From Amycolatopsis thermophila (GTDB lineage Bacteria; Actinomycetota; Actinomycetes; Mycobacteriales; Pseudonocardiaceae), in NCBI RefSeq assembly GCF_030814215.1, contig NZ_JAUSUT010000001.1:4402001-4466000 (forward strand): a DNA stretch of 64,000 nt, given 5' to 3'. Below the pieces are notes generated by a model, which saw only the letters and a program-made list of their open reading frames with translations, was not told where the DNA came from and ran no database searches. How positions within the stretch are numbered: position 1 is the first letter of the stretch; every line of letters starts with the position of its first letter. Made by a program: the position numbers and the translations under genes. Positions 52,513 to 61,051 of the stretch are shown here, piece by piece.

Positions 52513-53664
52513 TCAGAGGCGCTCGATGATGGTCACGTTGGCGGTGCCGCCGCCTTCGCACATGGTCTGCAGCCCGTACCGCCCGCCTCGGCGGCCGAGT
52601 TCGTGCAGCAGGGTCGCGAGCAGCTTCGTGCCGGTGGCGCCGATCGGGTGGCCCAGCGCGATCCCGCCGCCGTTGACGTTCACGCGCGCGGGGTCGGCGC
52701 CGGTTTCGTCGAGCCAGGCCAGGACCACGCTGGCGAACGCTTCGTTCACCTCGAACAGGTCGATGTCGTCCACCGACAGCCCGGTCTTCTTCAGCGCGTG
52801 CGCCGTGGCGGGGATGGGGCCGGTGAGCATCCACACCGGGTCCGCCGCCCGCACGGACAAGTGGTGGATCCGGGCGCGCGGGGCCAGCCCGTGTTCGCGC
52901 ACGAACGACTCCGACGCGATCAACGCGGCACTCGCCCCGTCGGAGATCTGGCTGGCGACGGCGGCGGTGAGCCGGGAGCCGTCACTGAGGGGCTGCAACC
53001 CCTGCATCCGTTCCAGGCTGGTGTCGCGGCGTGGGCCCTCGTCGACGCGGAAGTCGCCGGCCGGCACGATTTCGGCGTCGAACCGGCCCTCGTCGATCGC
53101 CGCCAGCGCGCGCTGGTGGCTGCCCAGCGCGTAGGTTTCCATGGCTTCGCGGGTGATGTCCCAGTGCTCGGCGATCATGTCGGCGCTGCGGAACTGCGAG
53201 ACCTCGACGGTGCCGTAGCGTTCCTGCCAGCCGGTGGATCCCGAGAACGGGTCGTCGAACCCGTACTCGCGTCCGGCGAGCATCGCGGCGCTGATGGGGA
53301 TGCGGCTCATGTTCTGCACCCCGCCCGCGAGCACGAGGTCCTGCGTCCCGGACAGCACGGCTTGCGCGGCGAAGTGCACCGCCTGCTGGCTGGACCCGCA
53401 CTGGCGGTCGACGGTCACGCCCGGCACGTGGTCGGGGAACCCGGCGGCCAGCCACGTGGTGCGGGCGATGTTGCCCGACTGCGGCCCGAGGGTGTCGGTG
53501 CAGCCGAGGATCACGTCGTCCACCAGCGCCGGGTCCACCCCGCAGCGCTGCACCAGCGCGGTGATCACGTGCGCCGCGAGGTCGGCGGAGTGCCAGGCGG
53601 ACAGTGCGCCGCCGCGGCGGCCGACGGGCGTGCGCACGGCGTCGAGGATGAAGGCTTCGGGCAC
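52513..53664 (-). CDS. fadA6: FadA6-type thiolase
   Basis: A 383-residue thiolase. The nucleophile Cys 89 is in VDRQCGSSQQAVHF, the His in GGGIALGHPIGATGTK and the second Cys in QTMCEGGGTANV. The GTG at 53664 was chosen because AGGAG (53670-53674) lies five bases ahead. That ribosome site is shared with the target duplication of the IS982 element: the element has been placed exactly between ipdF and this gene, which without it would be coupled (TAG-GAG-...-GTG). FadA6 thiolyses a late ring-opened CoA ester. Its expression now depends on transcription across or from the element. Confidence 0.92.
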   Translation of the reverse strand: MPEAFILDAVRTPVGRRGGALSAWHSADLAAHVITALVQRCGVDPALVDDVILGCTDTLGPQSGNIARTTWLAAGFPDHVPGVTVDRQCGSSQQAVHFAAQAVLSGTQDLVLAGGVQNMSRIPISAAMLAGREYGFDDPFSGSTGWQERYGTVEVSQFRSADMIAEHWDITREAMETYALGSHQRALAAIDEGRFDAEIVPAGDFRVDEGPRRDTSLERMQGLQPLSDGSRLTAAVASQISDGASAALIASESFVREHGLAPRARIHHLSVRAADPVWMLTGPIPATAHALKKTGLSVDDIDLFEVNEAFASVVLAWLDETGADPARVNVNGGGIALGHPIGATGTKLLATLLHELGRRGGRYGLQTMCEGGGTANVTIIERL

Positions 53665-53672
53665 GACCACTC

Positions 53673-53676
53673 CTAG
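53673..53676. repeat. Left target-site copy CTAG of the IS982 element
   Basis: CTAG here and at 54653-54656 bracket the element. Joined, they restore an ipdF stop (TAG) running into GGAG and the fadA6 GTG. The motif is short and palindromic, so the exact duplication could be 4 to 6 bases. Confidence 0.5.
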
Positions 53677-54652
53677 ACGAGTAAGTCTTAACCCTGGGTG
53701 GTGTGTGGAGATGGGTGAAGGGTGTTCAAGATCAGTTTGTGAGGACCGATCTGAACACCCTTCTGACCGCACTGTACGTCAAGATCGATGACCATCTCGG
53801 CAAGCCCGTGCGTATCGGCAGGCCGCCGCGGCTGACCGATGCTGAACTGCTGACGCTGGCGGTGGCGCAGGTGCTGCTGGGGGTGCGCTCGGAGGCCCGG
53901 TGGTTGCGGTTTGTGCCCCGCCACCTGCCCGGCGCGTTCCCTTACCTGCCCGGCCAGTCCGGCTACAACAAGCGGCTGCGGGCCGCGGTCCCGCTGCTCA
54001 AACGGCTGATCCGGGTCTTGGCCGCCGACACCGACCTGTGGAGCGACACCACCTGGATCGTGGATTCCACCCCGGTGGAATGCGCACGGTCTCGTCCCAC
54101 GGTGAAGCGGTCGAACTTGGCCGGCTGGGCCGGTTACGGCTACTGCGCCAGCCATTCCCGTTTCTTCTGGGGCCTTCGCCTGCACCTGATCTGCACCCCG
54201 GCCGGCCTGCCAGTCACCTGGGCCCTGGCCGACCCCAAAATCGACGAACGTCAGGTGCTGATGGCGATGCTGGATCAGGATCGCGCGTTGATCCACGACC
54301 GGCCCGGACTGCTGATCCTGGCCGACAAGGGCTACGTCTCCCGCGAACTCGACACCTACCTCGCCGACCGCAGGGTGCGCCTGCTGCGCCCGTCCTACCG
54401 CAACCGAACCCCGCATCCCGCCCAACACCTGCTCAAGCCAGTCCGCCAACTGATCGAGTCGGTCAACGACACCCTCAAAGGCCAACTCGACCTCGAGCTA
54501 CACGGTGGCCGCACCATCGAAGGAGTCGCCGCCCGCATCACCCAACGACTGCTCGCCCTCACCGCCGCCATCTGGCACAACCGCGCCACCGGCCAACCCA
54601 CCACCCGATCCCTGATCGCCTACGACCACTGATCAAATTCGGAATCACTCAT
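53677..54652 (+). mobile_element. IS982-family insertion sequence (976 bp)
   Basis: The element holds one transposase gene and has imperfect terminal inverted repeats: ACGAGTAAGTCTTAA at the left (read inward on the minus strand) against ATGAGTGATTCCGAA at the right, 11 of 15 matching. CTAG is present on both sides. It splits the steroid operon between ipdF and fadA6. Confidence 0.75.
53739..54632 (+). CDS. IS982-family transposase
   Basis: A 297-residue DDE transposase if translation begins at GTG 53739 (VRTDLNTLLTALYVKIDDHLG, quoted as VRTDLNTLLTALYVKIDD). Family features are RIGRPPRLTDAELLTLAVAQ, TWIVDSTPVEC with the first Asp, LADKGYVSRELD with the second, and ESVNDTLKGQLDLELHGG with the Glu. 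An in-frame GTG at 53703 would add 12 residues. The frame is intact, so the element may still be active. It is transcribed against the fadE30-ipdF-fadA6 operon. Confidence 0.9.
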   Translation: MRTDLNTLLTALYVKIDDHLGKPVRIGRPPRLTDAELLTLAVAQVLLGVRSEARWLRFVPRHLPGAFPYLPGQSGYNKRLRAAVPLLKRLIRVLAADTDLWSDTTWIVDSTPVECARSRPTVKRSNLAGWAGYGYCASHSRFFWGLRLHLICTPAGLPVTWALADPKIDERQVLMAMLDQDRALIHDRPGLLILADKGYVSRELDTYLADRRVRLLRPSYRNRTPHPAQHLLKPVRQLIESVNDTLKGQLDLELHGGRTIEGVAARITQRLLALTAAIWHNRATGQPTTRSLIAYDH

Positions 54653-55423
54653 CTAGGGGTGCTGGCTGGAGACGGAGACGACTTCGCCGGTCAGGTAGGA
54701 GGCGTAGTCGCTGGCGAGGAAGACCATCACGTTGGCGACCTCCCACGGCTGCGCGGCGCGGCCGAACGCCTCCCGGCCTTCGAGTTCGCGCAGCAGTTCC
54801 TCGCTGGTCACCTTCGCCAGGAACGGGTGCATCGCCAGGCTCGGCGCGACCGCGTTGATCCGCACCCCGTACTCGGCGGCGTCGAGGGCGGAGCAGCGGG
54901 TCAGGGCCATGACGCCGGCCTTGGCGGCGGCGTAGTGGGCCTGCCCCTTCTGCGCGCGCCACCCGACCACCGACGCGTTGTTGACGATCGCTCCGCCGCC
55001 ACCCTGCTCCGCGAACTGCCGCAGCACCGCCCGGGTGCAGCGGAACGTGCCGGTCAGGGTGATGTCGAGGACCCGCGACCATTCCTCGTCGGTCATGTCC
55101 AGCACGGACTTCGTCCCGCCGAGACCGGCGTTGTTGATCATCACGTCGATCCGCCCGAAGTGCTCCACCGCACCCGCGACCAGCGCCTGGACCTGGGCCT
55201 CGTCGGTGACGTCGCAGGCGATCGCGTGGACCTTGCCCAGCTCGGCCAGTTCGGCGGCTTTCTCGGCGAGGCGGCGTTCGTGCCAGTCGCTGACGACGAC
55301 GTCCGCGCCTTCCTCGAGACAGCGCCGGGCCACGGCGGAGCCGATGCCGGTGCCTGCGGCGGCGGTGACCACCACGACCTTGCCGGCCAGCAGGTCGTGT
55401 CCGGGCGGGTAGGCGGGGATCAC
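54653..55423 (-). CDS. ipdF: IpdF-type SDR dehydrogenase
   Basis: A 256-residue SDR. It has VVTAAAGTGIGSAVARRC (residues 17-34), VMINNAGLGG, NNASVVGWRAQ and YAAAK (about residue 158). In the mycobacterial cluster the SDR next to fadE30 is IpdF (Rv3559c), which acts on the 5-hydroxy group of HIP-CoA. The GTG at 55423 overlaps the fadE30 stop (GTGA). Its TAG stop at 54653-54655 lies inside the CTAG target site of the IS982 element, so the insertion left this protein intact. Confidence 0.88.
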   Translation of the reverse strand: MIPAYPPGHDLLAGKVVVVTAAAGTGIGSAVARRCLEEGADVVVSDWHERRLAEKAAELAELGKVHAIACDVTDEAQVQALVAGAVEHFGRIDVMINNAGLGGTKSVLDMTDEEWSRVLDITLTGTFRCTRAVLRQFAEQGGGGAIVNNASVVGWRAQKGQAHYAAAKAGVMALTRCSALDAAEYGVRINAVAPSLAMHPFLAKVTSEELLRELEGREAFGRAAQPWEVANVMVFLASDYASYLTGEVVSVSSQHP

Positions 55424-56562
55424 GGTCGGGCCTCCTGGGGCAGGCCGAGGACGCGCTCGGCGATGATGTTGCGTTCGATCTCGTCGGAGCCGCCGTAGAT
55501 GGTGTCGGCGCGGGTGAACAGGAACAGCCGCTGCCACTCGTCCAGCTCGCCGCCGGCCACCAGCGACCGCGCGCCGCGGGCCCGCACCGCGAGTTCGCCG
55601 AGGCGGCGGTGCCACTGCGCCCACATCAGCTTGCCGACGGCGACCTCCGGTCCGGCCGCCCGGCCGAGCGTGCGCAGGGCGTGCGCGCGCAGCACCCGCA
55701 GGCCCATCCGGGCGCGTTCGAGATCGGCGCGCAACAGCGGATCCTCCCAGGTCCCCAGCCGTTTCGCCTCGGCGATGACGCCCTCCAGCTCACGCCGGAA
55801 CCCGATCTGCTGACCCAGGGTGGAGACGCCGCGTTCGAAGCCGAGGGTGGCCATGGCGATCCGCCACCCGTCGCCCGGCTCGCCCACCACCATCGACGCG
55901 GGGGTGCGGGCGTCGTCGAAGAAGACCTCGTTGAACTCCGAGGTGCCGGTGAGCTGCTGGATCGGCCGCACCGTCACCCCGTCCTGCTTCAGCGGCACCA
56001 GCAGGTAGGACAACCCGCGGTGCCGCTGCGAACCCCGCTCGGTGCGGGCGACCACGAAGCACCAGTCCGCCACGTGCGCCAGCGAGGTCCAGATCTTCTG
56101 CCCGTTGATCACCCACTGCCCGTCACGCAACTCCGCCGACGTCGACACCGCCGCCAGGTCCGAGCCGGCGCCGGGCTCGGAATACCCCTGGCACCACAGC
56201 TCCTCCACCGCCACGATCTTCGGCAGGAACCGAGCCCGCTGCTCCGGGGTGCCGAACGCGATCAGCGTCGGCCCCAGCAGCTGCTCCCCGATGTGGTTCA
56301 CCCGCGCCGGCGCCCCCGACGCCGCGTACTCCTCGTGAAAGGCGACCTGCTCGTCCAGCGACAGCCCCCGGCCGCCGAACTCCACCGGCCACCCCACGCA
56401 CGTCCACCCCGCCGCGGCCAGGTGCCGCTCCCAGGCCAACCGCAGGTCGAAGGCCTCGTGCTCCCGCCCCGGCCCGCCCAGACCGCGCAGCCCGGAGAAC
56501 TCCCCGGTCAGGTTCTCCGCGAGCCAGTCCGCGACCTCGCGGCGGAATCGCGTCAGCTCCAC
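55420..56562 (-). CDS. fadE30: FadE30-type acyl-CoA dehydrogenase
   Basis: A 380-residue acyl-CoA dehydrogenase. GYSEPGAGSDLAAV and VINGQKIWTSLAHVADW are the FAD/substrate region, then QLTGTSEFNEVFFDDARTP and the closing YGGSDEIERNIIAERVLGLP. It oxidises the first side-chain CoA ester in HIP degradation. The GTG at 56562 has AAGGAGG ahead. It is divergent from fadD3 across 82 bases with a KstR-like palindrome. It leads a leftward operon with ipdF and, before the IS insertion, fadA6. Confidence 0.92.
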   Translation of the reverse strand: MELTRFRREVADWLAENLTGEFSGLRGLGGPGREHEAFDLRLAWERHLAAAGWTCVGWPVEFGGRGLSLDEQVAFHEEYAASGAPARVNHIGEQLLGPTLIAFGTPEQRARFLPKIVAVEELWCQGYSEPGAGSDLAAVSTSAELRDGQWVINGQKIWTSLAHVADWCFVVARTERGSQRHRGLSYLLVPLKQDGVTVRPIQQLTGTSEFNEVFFDDARTPASMVVGEPGDGWRIAMATLGFERGVSTLGQQIGFRRELEGVIAEAKRLGTWEDPLLRADLERARMGLRVLRAHALRTLGRAAGPEVAVGKLMWAQWHRRLGELAVRARGARSLVAGGELDEWQRLFLFTRADTIYGGSDEIERNIIAERVLGLPQEARP

Positions 56563-56606
56563 GCACGCCTCCTTGCTGCCGGGCCCGTCGGGCACCTAGG
56601 GTAATG

Positions 56607-56618
56607 AGAACACGTTCT
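56607..56618. promoter_or_regulatory. KstR-like palindrome between fadE30 and fadD3
   Basis: AGAACACGTTCT, followed by AGTTT as in the box at 47069. It is placed between the divergent starts and can serve both directions. Confidence 0.65.
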
Positions 56619-56644
56619 AGTTTCTCGGTCCAGGGGAGGGTGCG

Positions 56645-58171
56645 ATGGGGCAGGCCACGATCCCGGCCGTTGTCCGCGATGCCGCAGCCAAGTTCGGCGC
56701 GTCGGAGGCCCTGGTCGACGGCGGTCTGCGCCTGGACTTCCGCGAACTCCTGGAACACGTTCGGACAGTCGCGCGGGCCTTCCTCGCACGCGGGATCCGG
56801 CCCGGCGACCGGGTCGCGGTCAACCTGCCGAACACGCACCACTGGGTCCTGACCGCGCTCGGCGCGCTCTACGCGGGCGCCACGCTCATCCCGGTCAACA
56901 CGCGCTTCACCGCGGCCGAGACCGTCGACCTGCTGGTGCGTGGCCGGGCACGGGCCCTGGTCGTCGCGGCGGACTTCCTCGGCGCCGACCGCTACGCCGC
57001 GATCCGGGGGACCGGCGCGGACCTGCCCGATCTGGACACCGTCGTCCGGGTCCCGCTGGAGAAACCGCACGCCGGGGTGGACGGCACGCTCGGCTGGGCC
57101 GAGTTCCTCGCGCTGGCCCCGAGCGTCCCGGCCGCGGACGCGGAGGCGCGGGCCGATGCCGTCCGCCCGGACGACGTCAGCGACATCCTGTTCACCTCGG
57201 GCACGACCGGCCGGTCCAAGGGCGTGCTGTCGGCGCACCGCCAGGTGGTGGACGTCGCCGCGGCGTGGGCGGAGTGCGGCCGCGTCACCGAGGCCGACCG
57301 CTACCTCGTCATCAACCCGTTCTTCCACAGCTTCGGCTACAAGGCCGGCATCGTCGTCGGCCTGCTCACCGGTGCCGCACTCGTCCCGCAGGCCGTGTTC
57401 GACGTGCGAACGACACTGGACGTGATCGCGCGGGAACGCATCTCCGTGCTGCCCGGCGCACCCACGATCTTCCAGTCGCTGCTGCACGAACCGGACCGCG
57501 GGGACACCTCGTCGCTGCGGCTCGCGGTCACCGGCGCGGCCACCGTGCCGGCGTCGCTGGTCCGGAAGATGCGCGCCGAGCTGGGGTTCGAGACCGTGCT
57601 GACCGCCTACGGCCTGACCGAAGCGGTGGTGGTGACGATGTGCCGCCCCGGCGACGACGCGGAGATCGTCGCGAGCACCTCCGGGCGCGCCACGGCCGGG
57701 TTCTCCGTGGCGATCCGGGATGGGGAGATCCTCCTGCGCGGGCCCAACGTGATGCTCGGCTACCTCGACGACCCGGAGTCGACCGCGAAGGCGATCGACT
57801 CCGACGGCTGGCTGCACACCGGCGACGTCGGCGTCCTCGACGACGCCGGCAACCTGACGATCACCGGCCGGCTCAAGGACATGTACATCTGCGGTGGTTT
57901 CAACGTCTACCCGGCCGAGGTCGAACACGCCCTGACCGAGCTGCCGGGGGTCCGCGACGCCGCGGTGGTCGGGGTGCCGGACGAGCGGATGGGCGAAGTC
58001 GGCAAGGCGTTCGTCGTCGGCACCGGCCTGACCGCGGAGGACGTGATCGCGTTCTGCCGGGAACGGCTCGCCAACTACAAGGTCCCGCGGTTCGTCGAGT
58101 TCCTCGGCGAGCTGCCCCGCAACGCTTCCGGCAAGGTGCTGAAGCGGCTGCTCACTGAGGAGAACGCATGA
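56645..58171 (+). CDS. fadD3: FadD3-type HIP-CoA ligase
   Basis: A 508-residue AMP-forming ligase. The adenylate motif ILFTSGTTGRSKG (about residues 181-193), TAYGLTEAVVV, GWLHTGDVGVLDDAGN, the hinge GRLKDMYICGGFNVYPAEVE and the catalytic Lys in NASGKVLKR are intact. FadD3 activates HIP (the C/D-ring remainder) with CoA, the first step of this pathway. GGGAGGGTGC precedes the ATG. The stop overlaps the next ATG (ATGA), so the five-gene rightward operon begins here. Confidence 0.93.
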   Translation: MGQATIPAVVRDAAAKFGASEALVDGGLRLDFRELLEHVRTVARAFLARGIRPGDRVAVNLPNTHHWVLTALGALYAGATLIPVNTRFTAAETVDLLVRGRARALVVAADFLGADRYAAIRGTGADLPDLDTVVRVPLEKPHAGVDGTLGWAEFLALAPSVPAADAEARADAVRPDDVSDILFTSGTTGRSKGVLSAHRQVVDVAAAWAECGRVTEADRYLVINPFFHSFGYKAGIVVGLLTGAALVPQAVFDVRTTLDVIARERISVLPGAPTIFQSLLHEPDRGDTSSLRLAVTGAATVPASLVRKMRAELGFETVLTAYGLTEAVVVTMCRPGDDAEIVASTSGRATAGFSVAIRDGEILLRGPNVMLGYLDDPESTAKAIDSDGWLHTGDVGVLDDAGNLTITGRLKDMYICGGFNVYPAEVEHALTELPGVRDAAVVGVPDERMGEVGKAFVVGTGLTAEDVIAFCRERLANYKVPRFVEFLGELPRNASGKVLKRLLTEENA

Positions 58172-59013
58172 GTGAACCGGTGGTCCGCTACACACGCCGG
58201 GGCGCGGTCGCGCTGGTGACGATGAACCGCCCCGAGTACCGCAACGCGCAGAACTCGGCGATGACCTACGCGCTGGACGACGCGTTCACCCGTGCCGTGA
58301 ACGACGCGGAGGTGAAGGTGATCGTGCTGGCGGGGGAGGGCGAGCACTTCTCCGCGGGGCACGACATCGGCACGCCCGGCCGGGACGTGGATCGGTCGTT
58401 CGACCGGCGCGCGGTGATGTGGTGGGACCACACCGATCGCGCCGGGGGCGACCAGCGGTTCGCCCGGGAGTCCGAAGTGTACCTGGGGATGTGCCGGCGG
58501 TGGCGGGAGATCCCCAAGCCGATGATCGCGAGCGTGCAGGGCGCGTGCATCGCGGGTGGGTTGATGCTGGCGTGGATCTGCGACCTGATCGTGGCGTCCG
58601 ACGACGCGTTCTTCGCCGATCCGGTGGTGCGCATGGGCATCCCCGGGGTGGAGTACTTCGCGCACCCGTGGGTGCTGGGCCCGCGTGCGGCGAAGGAGGT
58701 CCTCTTCACCGGCGAGCGGTTCTCCGTCCAGCAGGCCAGGGAGTGGGGGATGGTCAACCGGGTCGTGCCCCGCGCCGAGCTGGCGGAACGGACTCTGGAA
58801 CTGGCGGGGAAGATCGCCGGGATGCCGCAGTTCGGGCTGGCGCTGGCGAAGAAGGCCATCAACCAGGCCGAGGACCTGATGGGCCTGCGGTCCGGCATGG
58901 ACTCGGCGTTCGGCCTGCACCACTTCGCCCACGCCCACAACGCCGAAACCTCGACCGACTCGCTCGGCGGCCAGGACGCGCGCTCGATGCGTGACGCGAA
59001 CAAGGGGGCGTAG
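58168..59013 (+). CDS. Enoyl-CoA hydratase family protein
   Basis: A 281-residue crotonase-fold protein. MNRPEYRNAQN, GEHFSAGHDIGTPGRD and QGACIAGGLMLAWICDLIVAS are the conserved blocks, with an acidic residue in PVVRMGIPGVEYF where the second catalytic Glu often sits. In the mycobacterial cluster fadD3 is followed directly by fadE31; here this hydratase stands between them. It probably hydrates an unsaturated HIP-derived CoA ester. Its TAG shares one base with the GTG of fadE31 (TAGTG). Confidence 0.86.
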   Translation: MSEPVVRYTRRGAVALVTMNRPEYRNAQNSAMTYALDDAFTRAVNDAEVKVIVLAGEGEHFSAGHDIGTPGRDVDRSFDRRAVMWWDHTDRAGGDQRFARESEVYLGMCRRWREIPKPMIASVQGACIAGGLMLAWICDLIVASDDAFFADPVVRMGIPGVEYFAHPWVLGPRAAKEVLFTGERFSVQQAREWGMVNRVVPRAELAERTLELAGKIAGMPQFGLALAKKAINQAEDLMGLRSGMDSAFGLHHFAHAHNAETSTDSLGGQDARSMRDANKGA

Positions 59014-60149
59014 TGGACCTCGACATCGATCCGGTCTCTGCGGCGTTCCGGGACGAGGTGCGGGAGTGGCTCGCGGCCAATGTGCCACGACCGGCGTTGC
59101 CGTCGATGGACACGGCGGAGGGGTTCGCCGCCCACCGCGAGTGGGAGGCCGAGCTCGCCGACGCCCGGCTGTCGGTGGTGTCCTGGCCGCGCGAGTACAC
59201 CGGCCGGGACGCGTCGCTGCTGCAGTGGGTGCTGTTCGAGGAGGAGTACTACGCCGCCCGCGCGCCCGGACGGGTGTCCCAGAACGGGATCTTCATGCTC
59301 GGGCCGACGTTGTTCGCCCACGGCACGGCCGAGCAGCGGGACCGGATCCTGCCCGCGATGGCGCGCGGTGAACAGGTGTGGGCGCAGGCGTGGTCGGAGC
59401 CGGAGGCCGGGTCCGACATCGCCGCCCTGCGCAGCAGCGCCGTCCGCACCGACGGCGGGTGGTTGCTGTCCGGGCAGAAGACCTGGTCCTCGCGGGCCGC
59501 CTTCGCCGACCGCGCCTTCGGTCTCTTCCGGACGGACCCGGCCGAGAAGCGGCATCGCGGGCTGACGTACTTCATGTTCGACCTGCGGGCCGAGGGCGTC
59601 ACGGTGCGGCCCATCCCGCAGCTCGACGGCGAGCCGGGATTCGCGGAGATCTTCCTGGAGCAGGTGTTCGTGCCCGACGCCGACGTGATCGGCGAGCCCG
59701 GGCAGGGGTGGAAGGTCGCGATGACCACGGCCAACAACGAGCGTGGTCTGTCGTTGCGCAGCCCCGGCCGGTTCCTCGCCGCCGCCGACCGCCTCGCCGG
59801 GTTGTGGCGCGAGACGGGCGAGGACCCGTCGCTGCGGGACCGGGTGGCCGACGCGTGGATCGGCGCCCGCGCCTACCAGCTCTACACGTTCGGGACCGTC
59901 AGCCGTCTCGCCGAGGGCGGCGAGCTCGGCCCGGAGTCCAGCGTGAACAAGCTGTTCTGGTCGCACCTCGACCTCGCCCTGCACGAGACGGCGCTGGACG
60001 TCCTCGGCCCGGACGGCGAAACCGACCGCTCCTGGGTGGACGGTTACCTGTTCTCCCTCGCCGGTCCCCTCTACGGCGGCACCGACCAGATCCAGCGCAA
60101 CACCATCGCGGAACGGCTGCTCGGACTGCCCAGGGAGGCCCGCCGATGA
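59013..60149 (+). CDS. fadE31: FadE31-type acyl-CoA dehydrogenase
   Basis: A 378-residue acyl-CoA dehydrogenase. AWSEPEAGSDIAALRSSAV, GQKTWSSRAAFADRAFGLFR, QLDGEPGFAEIFLEQVFVPD and the closing YGGTDQIQRNTIAERLLGLP are visible, quoted in parts. Such actinobacterial steroid dehydrogenases often form hetero-oligomers, each from two unlike subunits, and the next two genes are short members lacking parts of this sequence. Start GTG 59013 overlaps the hydratase stop. Confidence 0.88.
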   Translation: MDLDIDPVSAAFRDEVREWLAANVPRPALPSMDTAEGFAAHREWEAELADARLSVVSWPREYTGRDASLLQWVLFEEEYYAARAPGRVSQNGIFMLGPTLFAHGTAEQRDRILPAMARGEQVWAQAWSEPEAGSDIAALRSSAVRTDGGWLLSGQKTWSSRAAFADRAFGLFRTDPAEKRHRGLTYFMFDLRAEGVTVRPIPQLDGEPGFAEIFLEQVFVPDADVIGEPGQGWKVAMTTANNERGLSLRSPGRFLAAADRLAGLWRETGEDPSLRDRVADAWIGARAYQLYTFGTVSRLAEGGELGPESSVNKLFWSHLDLALHETALDVLGPDGETDRSWVDGYLFSLAGPLYGGTDQIQRNTIAERLLGLPREARR

Positions 60150-61051
60150 GATTCGCGCTGTCCGCGCAGCACCGCGACTTCGCCACCAGCCTGCACGACT
60201 ACCTCGCCGGCGCCGACACCCCCGGCGCGGTCCGGGCGTGGGGTGCGGGGCGGCACGAACCGGGGTTGACGATCCTGCGCGGGCTGGCGGAGATGGGTGT
60301 GACGGCGTTGCTCGTCGGCGAGGGTCACGGCGGGCTCGGTGCGTCCCCGGTCGACCTCGTCGTGGCGTTCGAGGTGCTCGGGTACCACGTCGTGCCCGGG
60401 CCGCTGGTGGAAACCGCGGCGGTGGCGCCCGTCGCGCTGACCGGTCACGCGGCACAGCGGTGGCTCCCGTCGCTGGCGGCGGGGAAGGCGTTCGCGACCG
60501 TGCCGGTGCCGCTGGCCCTCGACGCGGACATCGCCGACGTCGTCGTGGGCGCGGACGCCACCGGCGACGCCGAGTTCGTGCGGTCGATCGATCCCGCCCG
60601 GCGCCTGTTCCGGATCCCGGGCGCGACACCGCTGACCGGCGGCGAAGCCTTCGACACCGGGGTGCTCGCGGTCGCCGCCCAGTTGCTGGGGGCGGGACAG
60701 TGGCTGCTGGACGCCTCGGTGGCCTATGCCAAACAACGCAGGCAGTACGGCCGGCCGATCGGCGAGTACCAGGCCGTCAAACACCTGCTGGCCGACGTCG
60801 CCACGCACCTCGAACTGGCCCGGCCGCTGGTGCACGGTGCCGCCGTGACCGGGAGCCCGCGGGACATCTCCGCGGCCAAGGTCAAGGCCGGTGATGCGGC
60901 TTACCTGGCCGCGCGCACCGCGCTGCAGGTGCACGGCGCGATCGGCTACACCGCCGAGCACGACCTGGGACTGCGGCTGACCAAGGTGCGGGCGCTGGTG
61001 GGCGCCTGGGGCGACGGCCGGTTCCACCGGGAGCGGGTGCTGGCGCGATGA
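60146..61051 (+). CDS. fadE32: FadE32-type acyl-CoA dehydrogenase
   Basis: A 301-residue, shortened acyl-CoA dehydrogenase. ALLVGEGHGGLGASPVDLVVAFEVLGYHVV matches the N-terminal helical part (shown as LLVGEGHGGLGASPVD), and YAKQRRQYGRPIGEYQAVKHLLAD with LQVHGAIGYTAEHDLGL the C-terminal part. The middle beta domain is reduced. This form acts together with a partner subunit. It overlaps fadE31 (ATGA) and fadE33 (ATGA). Confidence 0.87.
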   Translation: MRFALSAQHRDFATSLHDYLAGADTPGAVRAWGAGRHEPGLTILRGLAEMGVTALLVGEGHGGLGASPVDLVVAFEVLGYHVVPGPLVETAAVAPVALTGHAAQRWLPSLAAGKAFATVPVPLALDADIADVVVGADATGDAEFVRSIDPARRLFRIPGATPLTGGEAFDTGVLAVAAQLLGAGQWLLDASVAYAKQRRQYGRPIGEYQAVKHLLADVATHLELARPLVHGAAVTGSPRDISAAKVKAGDAAYLAARTALQVHGAIGYTAEHDLGLRLTKVRALVGAWGDGRFHRERVLAR

